Source of the DNA: Candidatus Nomurabacteria bacterium RIFCSPLOWO2_12_FULL_46_14
GTDB lineage: Bacteria; Patescibacteriota; Minisyncoccia; Phycocordibacterales; UBA9973
Assembly: GCA_001786225.1 (NCBI GenBank)
Contig: MFVV01000035.1
Span: 6,640 to 31,687, forward strand
DNA: 25,048 nt
Reading direction: 5' to 3'
Part shown: positions 20,654 to 25,048 of the stretch, piece by piece
Position numbering within the stretch: position 1 is the first letter of the stretch
How the letters are laid out: each line of letters starts with the position of its first letter
The notes under the pieces: generated by a model
Databases searched by the model: none
What the model saw: only the letters and a program-made list of their open reading frames with translations
What the model was told of the DNA's origin: nothing
Made by a program: the position numbers and the translations under genes

Positions 20654-21736
20654 ATGAAAGGGCCATTAAATGAATTCCCTATTGTTAAGACTAAAGTTCC
20701 CAATTTAGATAGGACGTTCGATCTGAACGACCCAAAGGAACGCACAGAGTATTTTGAGGCAAAAGTGGGCCTGGAAATCGCCAAACTCCGCGAATTTTTC
20801 AAAAACAACACCTTCATCGCTTATCTCTTGGGCAAGAAAAATTCCGGCAAGGGGACTTACACCAAGCTTATGGCGGAAATTTTTGGCGCGGATAAAATCG
20901 CCCATATCTCTGTGGGGGATTTGGTCAGAGAAACTCACAAGATTATCCAAGAACCCGCGGAACGGGCGAAAATAGTTGAATATCTGGAAGAAAATTATCG
21001 CGGTTATATATCCATTGACGAGGCGATTGACGCCCTGCTCGGCAAAAACCAAAAAGCCCTCCTGCCAACCGAATTTATTTTGACTTTAGTCAAACGAGAA
21101 ATTGACCGCCTGGAGAAAAAAGTTATTTTTTTGGACGGCTTTCCCCGCGACTTGGACCAGGTGCAATACTCACTCTATTTCCGCAACTTAATAGACTACC
21201 GCTCTGACCCGGATATATTCATCGCCATTAACATCCCCCTTTCAGTCATTGATGAGCGGATGCGCAATCGGGTGGTTTGTCCCGTTTGCCAAACGCCCAG
21301 AAATTTAACCACCATGCCGACCAAAGAAGCCGGTTACGATGAAAAAACGGGACAGTTTTTTCTCAAATGCGACAACCCCTCCTGCAATGGCGCGAGGATG
21401 GTGAGTAAAGAGGGAGACACCGCCGGCGTGGAAAGCATCCGCGAACGGCTGGAGTTGGACGACCAGCTGATAAAAAAAGTCATGTCTCTTCACGGCATAC
21501 CGAAAATATTGCTTCGCAACGCGGTGCCAGTCGCGAGCATTCCGGGAGGCGTAGTGGATGCGTATGAGGTGACTCCGAAGTATATTTTTAATCTTGAAAA
21601 AAATACAAATAAAGTAACAATTAAGGAAGAACCCTGGATAGTCAAAGACGACGAGGGCCAAGATTCTTATAGCCTGCTTGCGCCGTCGGTGGTGGTGAGT
21701 TTAATAAAACAACTCGCGCAGGCTCTCCAGCTATAA
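20654..21736 (+). CDS. Oversized zinc-LID adenylate-kinase-like protein
   Basis: 360 residues against about 215 for adenylate kinase. Residues 1-52 are an N-terminal extension. The core has a P-loop variant GKKNSGKGT (60-68), HISVGDLVRETHK, and DGFPRDLDQ (161-169). The LID holds four cysteines (C209, C212, C239, C244) as in zinc-type LIDs, but with a 26-residue insert between the pairs, and ends with ESIRERLELDDQ. About 60 further residues (300-360) form an extra C-terminal part of unknown role. It is probably a nucleoside monophosphate kinase; the substrate is not predictable. It stands alone with its own promoter and a strong terminator. Confidence 0.75.
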   Translation: MKGPLNEFPIVKTKVPNLDRTFDLNDPKERTEYFEAKVGLEIAKLREFFKNNTFIAYLLGKKNSGKGTYTKLMAEIFGADKIAHISVGDLVRETHKIIQEPAERAKIVEYLEENYRGYISIDEAIDALLGKNQKALLPTEFILTLVKREIDRLEKKVIFLDGFPRDLDQVQYSLYFRNLIDYRSDPDIFIAINIPLSVIDERMRNRVVCPVCQTPRNLTTMPTKEAGYDEKTGQFFLKCDNPSCNGARMVSKEGDTAGVESIRERLELDDQLIKKVMSLHGIPKILLRNAVPVASIPGGVVDAYEVTPKYIFNLEKNTNKVTIKEEPWIVKDDEGQDSYSLLAPSVVVSLIKQLAQALQL

Positions 21737-21753
21737 AATATTTTGCATCTTGT

Positions 21754-21778
21754 TTTTCTTCGGAAAATGTGTTTTTTT
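21754..21778 (+). terminator. Rho-independent terminator after the large kinase gene
   Basis: TTTTC (21754-21758), the stable TTCG tetraloop, GAAAA (21763-21767), then TGTG and seven T residues. It lies 17 bases after the stop codon. Confidence 0.7.
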
Positions 21779-21790
21779 GCGGGGAAGAGG

Positions 21791-21818
21791 TTGATAAAAA
21801 ATACCAGGGGAGTATACT
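21791..21818 (+). promoter_or_regulatory. Promoter of the structured RNA gene
   Basis: TTGATA (21791-21796), 16-base spacer, TATACT (21813-21818). The start is predicted at about 21825, exactly where the long closing stem of the RNA begins. No coding frame of note follows before 22033. Confidence 0.75.
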
Positions 21819-21824
21819 TAACAT

Positions 21825-21988
21825 AGGGTTATTTCAGTTATTACCTAGAACACTAATCTACGGGAGAGTCGATCGTGTTTGGCTTAGGCCTCTTGCGTCT
21901 CTCACCCACCTAGCTTAAAGCTACGGTAATACATTGGAAATAGCCCTAAAGAAGATTCCGTTCTGCTCCTAGCGGGCGGATTTTTCTT
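21825..21988 (+). ncRNA. Structured non-coding RNA candidate, 6S-like layout
   Basis: From the promoter start to the terminator there is no plausible ORF but a strong fold. Closing stem: 21825-21835 pairs with 21937-21947 over 11 positions including one G-T. A second stem, TATTACC with GGTAATA (21839-21845 and 21925-21931), continues it. A large bubble follows, whose 3' side can form TAGCT-TAA-AGCTA (21911-21923), and a distal arm with GAGAG/CTCTC (21864-21868 and 21899-21903) is topped by GGC-TTAG-GCC. Closing stem, central bubble with a 3'-side hairpin and distal arm is the outline of 6S RNA, but at about 123 bases before the terminator it is shorter than usual. The identity is inference; the RNA gene itself is well supported. 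Confidence 0.65.
21949..21988 (+). terminator. Terminator of the structured RNA
   Basis: AAGAAGATTCCG (21949-21960) pairs with CGGATTTTTCTT (21977-21988) with one mismatch, and inside it TTCTGC pairs with the GCGGG side around a TCCTA loop. The T5 tract is part of the descending arm. Confidence 0.7.
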
Positions 21989-22007
21989 AAGTTTAACTTA
22001 AGTTTTT
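21986..22007. terminator. Second palindrome with T run
   Basis: CTTAAGTT-T-AACTTAAG (21986-22002), an 8+1+8 palindrome, followed by T5. It may back up the previous terminator on the plus strand. It overlaps the -35 region of the next gene's promoter. Confidence 0.5.
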
Positions 22008-22020
22008 CTCGCAAATAAGA

Positions 22021-22026
22021 TACAAT
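22021..22026 (+). promoter_or_regulatory. -10 box for the small membrane protein, leaderless
   Basis: TACAAT, with the ATG at 22033 six bases downstream. The -35 region (near 21998-22003) is weak and overlaps the palindrome. Confidence 0.45.
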
Positions 22027-22032
22027 AACGGG

Positions 22033-22413
22033 ATGGACAGAAAAAAACTTTTGATATGCCTCTCCGCGCTGATTGTTTTTATTTTTTTGGTTCACGTCGG
22101 GGCCTCATTCTTTTACTGGTATCGGGCGCTTGGGTGGCTGGATATATTCCTTCATTTTCTGGGCGGGATTTGGCTTAGTCTCGCGGCTGTTTGGCTTCTG
22201 CGAATAGATGATTTCGGCATCCGAGCCCTCTTCTCAATAATCGTCTTTGTCCTTTTGTTCGGAGTTTTGTGGGAAGGGTATGAACTCCTGGTCAACAGTT
22301 CCACTACCCGCAATCCTTTGGATGTTTTAGATACGTTGTCCGACCTCCTTTTGGATCTCTTGGGCGGCGGGGTTGGTATCTTTTTTGTAAAAAATTATGC
22401 GGCCAAGCGCTAA
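22033..22413 (+). CDS. Small integral membrane protein, DUF2238/VanZ-like pattern
   Basis: 126 residues with four predicted membrane helices (about 6-28, 35-56, 63-80, 103-118). Conserved-looking polar positions within or near the membrane are HFLGG (41-45), WEGYE (80-84) and DVLDTLSDLLLDLLGG (97-112). The pattern of His-aromatic-Leu-Gly-Gly, Trp-Glu-x-x-Glu and Asp-Thr-x-x-Asp recalls the DUF2238 and VanZ-like families. Function unknown. The next gene overlaps its end by 17 bases, so the pair is probably co-transcribed. Confidence 0.7.
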   Translation: MDRKKLLICLSALIVFIFLVHVGASFFYWYRALGWLDIFLHFLGGIWLSLAAVWLLRIDDFGIRALFSIIVFVLLFGVLWEGYELLVNSSTTRNPLDVLDTLSDLLLDLLGGGVGIFFVKNYAAKR

Positions 22414-23809
22414 GACGGAAGACAAAGAATATCTGAACGCTCGGCTGACTTTCTGTGGGGGCGTGGATTCAGTCACCGGAGCCAATTTTCTCTTGGAAGC
22501 CGATGGCAAGAAAATTTTAGTGGACTGCGGCCTGACCCAAGGGACGAAACTGGCGGACGACATCAACTGGGCGCCTTTTCAGTATGACCCCAAAGCAATA
22601 GATATTCTTTTTGTGACTCATGCCCACGTAGACCATCTCGGCCGGATTCCCAAACTGATTGCCGAAGGCTTCCGGGGGCAAATTTTTTCCACACCGCCCA
22701 CCCGCGCTCTGGCCAGCCCCATGCTGGAAGACACTATGAATATACTGGTTAAAAACAAGGGATTTCGCCTGGATGAAATTTATACTCCGGAGAATATAAA
22801 GATAGCCCACGGTCTCTGGCGCGGTTTTGACTACCATGAAAAAATACAAATAACTGACCGCCTGGAGGCCTCGTTTAAAAACGCAGGCCATATCCTAGGT
22901 TCGGCCATGGTGGAATTTACGGTCGGCCCCGCCGCTTCGGGCGGGGTAAATAAAAAGATACTTTTCACCGGCGACTTGGGCAATAGTCCCTCGCCCCTTC
23001 TGCCGGACACGGAGATGGTGACGGACGCGGATTATCTTATTATGGAAAGCGTCTATGGCGACCGGAACCATGAATCCCGAAATGAGCGCCGGCACTATCT
23101 GGAGGCGGTGATTGAGGACAATTATAAAAGAAAAGGCGCTCTTATCATCCCGACTTTTTCCCTGGAACGTTCCCAGGAACTCCTTTTTGAAATAAATAAT
23201 CTGGTGGAGAACAACCGCATCCCGGTCATGCCTATTTTCCTGGATTCGCCTCTGGCTATCCGGCTGACCGAAATATTCAAGCAATACAAGGAGTATTTCA
23301 ACCAGAACGCGCGGGAAGTCCTTTCTCGCGACAAGTACCTTTTTAATTTTCCGGGTTTGCATTCCACTCTGCACTCCGAGGAATCCCGGCTGATAAATGA
23401 GGTGCCCAATCCAAAGGTGGTTATCGCTGGAAGCGGCATGTCCTCCGGCGGACGCATTGTGCATCATGAGCGGCATTACCTGCCGGACCCAAACAACACC
23501 CTCTTGCTTACCGGCTATCAGTCGGTTGGCACTCCGGGTCGCTTGATAGCCGAAGGGGTCAAGACTGTCAGAATCCTAGGCGAATACGTCAATGTCCGGG
23601 CGCACGTGGTTAAAATTTCGGGCTATTCCGGCCATAAAGATTCAGACGGGTTGCTGGATTTCGTGGCCAACATGCAGGACCGGGTCAAAAAAGTTTTCGC
23701 GGTTATGGGCGAGCCAAAATCCTCAATGTTTCTGGTGCAAAAAATAAGAGACCATCTCGGCATAGAAGCCTACGCGCCGGAGCAGGGGGATGCGGTGATT
23801 TTGTTTTAG
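22397..23809 (+). CDS. Metallo-beta-lactamase / beta-CASP RNase (YSH1/CPSF73-like)
   Basis: 470 residues. Metallo-beta-lactamase core: DCGLTQG, the H75-A-H77-V-D79-H80 motif, H165 (AGHILGSA), D193 (LFTGDLG) and E217 in LIMESVYGDR. The beta-CASP insert has PTFSLERSQELL, FLDSPLAIRLTEIF and the AGSGMSSGGR signature (344-353), then GYQSVGTPGR, VRAHVVKISGYSGH with H413, and a C-terminal VMGEPKS region. This is an RNA-processing endo/exonuclease-type enzyme. A GC palindrome (22927-22946) coding for PAASGG sits in a loop just before ILFTGDLG. ATG 22397 overlaps the upstream membrane-protein gene. Confidence 0.88.
   Translation: MRPSAKTEDKEYLNARLTFCGGVDSVTGANFLLEADGKKILVDCGLTQGTKLADDINWAPFQYDPKAIDILFVTHAHVDHLGRIPKLIAEGFRGQIFSTPPTRALASPMLEDTMNILVKNKGFRLDEIYTPENIKIAHGLWRGFDYHEKIQITDRLEASFKNAGHILGSAMVEFTVGPAASGGVNKKILFTGDLGNSPSPLLPDTEMVTDADYLIMESVYGDRNHESRNERRHYLEAVIEDNYKRKGALIIPTFSLERSQELLFEINNLVENNRIPVMPIFLDSPLAIRLTEIFKQYKEYFNQNAREVLSRDKYLFNFPGLHSTLHSEESRLINEVPNPKVVIAGSGMSSGGRIVHHERHYLPDPNNTLLLTGYQSVGTPGRLIAEGVKTVRILGEYVNVRAHVVKISGYSGHKDSDGLLDFVANMQDRVKKVFAVMGEPKSSMFLVQKIRDHLGIEAYAPEQGDAVILF
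22927..22946. repeat. In-frame GC palindrome in the beta-CASP gene
   Basis: CCCCGCC (22927-22933) and GGCGGGG (22940-22946) around a 6-base GCTTCG loop. It encodes an extra loop GPAASGGV between two conserved strands. Confidence 0.6.
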
Positions 23810-23816
23810 TCGCTTC

Positions 23817-23884
23817 GCCGGTCATAATTTTTTCTCCCTCCTCGCGCAGTCACCGTCTTGTCGCTCGAAAAAATTATGACCGGC
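23817..23884. repeat. 18-bp perfect inverted repeat after the beta-CASP gene
   Basis: GCCGGTCATAATTTTTTC (23817-23834) and its exact complement (23867-23884) enclose a 32-base loop. It starts 7 bases after the stop codon. The arms contain A6/T6, so the hairpin could stop transcription, but the long perfect arms also resemble a miniature mobile palindrome. The following 55 bases are very AT-rich and contain several TATAAT-like boxes for the next gene. Confidence 0.8.
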
Positions 23885-23939
23885 TTCGTCCCAAAACATA
23901 TGCATAAATTTATAATATGTTATATAATATATTATATAC

Positions 23940-24575
23940 ATGAATAACCTCGACCTAAAGAGCTCGTATCATAAACACGGGCACAATCAAACAAAAATCT
24001 GCGTTTCCGGCGCGGCGGAGACGGGACATTGCGGCATTGACGCTCTAGACAAAGCCAAAGAGCTTGGCCGGGAGATTGCTAGGCAGGGCGCGGTTTTGAT
24101 AACCGGCGCCACCACCGGTTTTCCTTTCTGGGCGGCGATGGGCGTCAAGGAAGCGGGAGGATTCTCCATCGGTTTCTCGCCAGCGGCTTCGGAGCGGGAG
24201 CATGTGGAAGTGTACAAACTGCCTCTGGACTATATGGATTTAATTGTTTATACCGGCTTCGGCTATCCCGGCCGGGATTTGCTCCTGACCCGCTCCGCCG
24301 ACGCGGTTATCTGCGGTTGCGGGCGCATCGGCACCATTCATGAATTTGTCATCGCTTTTGAAGATGGCAAAACCATCGGCATTTACGAGGGGCCCTGGGA
24401 AATGGACTCAGAGTTAAAAGAAATAATCGCCCAGTCCCACCGCCCTAACGCCAATATTGTCTTCTCGGCGGATGCCAAAACCCTGGTTGCAGATGTTATT
24501 TCCTTGGTGAAGAAAAACAAAATGGGAGAGTACCGGCCGACTACCGCCCCCGTCCCCGGCGCGGAAACAATGTAG
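23940..24575 (+). CDS. LOG/SLOG-family Rossmann protein
   Basis: 211 residues with a Rossmann fold: CVSGAAETGH near the start, AVLITGATTGFPFWAAMG (51-68), IGFSPAASEREH, and GRDLLLTRSADAVICGCGRIGTIHEF (111-136). The last resembles the LOG motif R-x-x-x-L...PGG-x-GT-x-x-E, but with CGR in place of PGG. Related proteins cleave nucleotide-ribose bonds or bind nucleotide ligands; no substrate can be assigned. The first 18 residues are polar and atypical. The upstream DNA is AT-rich with several possible -10 boxes, so the exact promoter is unclear. It converges with the HAD gene, three bases away. Confidence 0.75.
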   Translation: MNNLDLKSSYHKHGHNQTKICVSGAAETGHCGIDALDKAKELGREIARQGAVLITGATTGFPFWAAMGVKEAGGFSIGFSPAASEREHVEVYKLPLDYMDLIVYTGFGYPGRDLLLTRSADAVICGCGRIGTIHEFVIAFEDGKTIGIYEGPWEMDSELKEIIAQSHRPNANIVFSADAKTLVADVISLVKKNKMGEYRPTTAPVPGAETM

Positions 24576-24578
24576 CTT

Positions 24579-25048
24579 TTACGGCGATTTTATTTCGGCT
24601 TGCAATTTCTCCAAGCCACGTTCGTCGCAAAGGATAGTTTTTAGATTTTTGCATTTCTCCTTGTCTAAGCCGGCAAAAAATTCAGGTTTATCGTCTACAA
24701 AAATTATCTTTTCCGTCGGATAAGCGAGGCATATTCTTTCCACTATTTCTTTTTTACTGCCCAAGGTGGTATAAATTTCAGCGAAGAGGGGAGCGAGGCC
24801 ACACCTTTTTATTTTTTCCCGTTGGAACTCGTCCTCGCCGAAAGTTGCTAGATAGCAATTATTTGCTCCGGCTGTCTCGATGATGGAACGTAGCTCCTGA
24901 TTAACTAAATTTTTACATTCCTCCATTATCTCCGCGTATGTTTTCTCCACGGAATCTCTCATATTTTCCCTCTTAAAAATATCCGCCAAAAAATTTTTCA
25001 AAGAGAATGCGCTTTTAACTTGTCGATAATACGCTTCGGCACTCTCTC
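24579..25048 (-). CDS. HAD-like hydrolase, 3' part (gene leaves at right edge)
   Basis: The frame is open to the right edge; the first in-window start-like codon is a TTG at 25001, but upstream codons (ESAEAYYRQVKSAFS) continue without a stop, so the true start is outside. The visible part has a helical cap region, LATFGEDEFQREKIK (a possible motif II Thr), a conserved-looking Lys in GSKKEIV and the motif IV-like FVDDKPEFF. It is a probable haloacid-dehalogenase-type phosphatase; motif I, with the nucleophilic Asp, is not in view. Confidence 0.65.
   Translation of the reverse strand, partial: ESAEAYYRQVKSAFSLKNFLADIFKRENMRDSVEKTYAEIMEECKNLVNQELRSIIETAGANNCYLATFGEDEFQREKIKRCGLAPLFAEIYTTLGSKKEIVERICLAYPTEKIIFVDDKPEFFAGLDKEKCKNLKTILCDERGLEKLQAEIKSP

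Noticed and set aside
21825..21947. tRNA, tmRNA or small SRP RNA identity for the structured RNA.
   Set aside because: No cloverleaf, no CCA-like acceptor with T-loop consensus, no tag reading frame, and none of the conserved SRP apical-loop motifs were seen.

Overview
The window looks like a chromosomal segment of a Candidate Phyla Radiation bacterium (Patescibacteria), most likely Parcubacteria-like. It carries a nearly complete S10/spc ribosomal-protein cluster in bacterial order. There is no rpmD (L30) between rpsE and rplO, a known CPR trait. L15 and L24 are unusually short, S14 is the zinc type, and a VirD4-like ATPase and an IS200-like REP transposase sit nearby. No rRNA, tRNA or CRISPR array was recognised, and the species cannot be named from the sequence.

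Layout: (1) 1-1789, end of a pyrimidine operon (pyrD fragment, pyrE, pyrF). (2) 1831-2312, an orphan receiver-domain protein on its own promoter. (3) 2343-14395, tuf followed by rpsJ-rplC-rplD-rplW-rplB, a small acidic ORF, rpsS-rplV-rpsC-rplP-rpmC-rpsQ-rplN-rplX-rplE, then rpsN(Z)-rpsH-rplF-rplR-rpsE-rplO-secY. Internal promoters lie before the small ORF, rpsS and rpsN. (4) 14470-16464, an archaeal-type CMP-kinase-like gene on the minus strand, divergent from adk-map. (5) 16478-19864, a 920-residue VirD4/TraG-like ATPase and a CYTH protein. (6) 19868-20565, a REP-type transposase gene bounded by matching palindromes. (7) 20654-21736, an oversized zinc-LID adenylate-kinase-like protein. (8) 21791-22002, an apparent stand-alone structured RNA with its own promoter and terminators, 6S-like in outline. 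(9) 22033-25048, a small membrane protein, a beta-CASP metallo-beta-lactamase RNase, a LOG/SLOG protein and a partial HAD-like gene.

The regulatory DNA falls into two classes. Several non-ribosomal genes have a -10 hexamer ending only 6-7 bases before the ATG, which predicts leaderless mRNAs. The tuf, rpsS, rpsN and second adk-like genes have extended -10 promoters followed by leaders with hairpins and U-rich stretches. Shine-Dalgarno motifs are essentially absent. Spacers and some coding regions carry hairpins of several kinds: heptad-periodic spacers, hairpins around stop codons, and GC-rich palindromes placed in frame at variable positions of ribosomal and other proteins. The best candidates for something undescribed are the structured RNA at 21825-21988, the nested hairpin ahead of rpsN, the in-frame palindromes and the leaderless promoter architecture.
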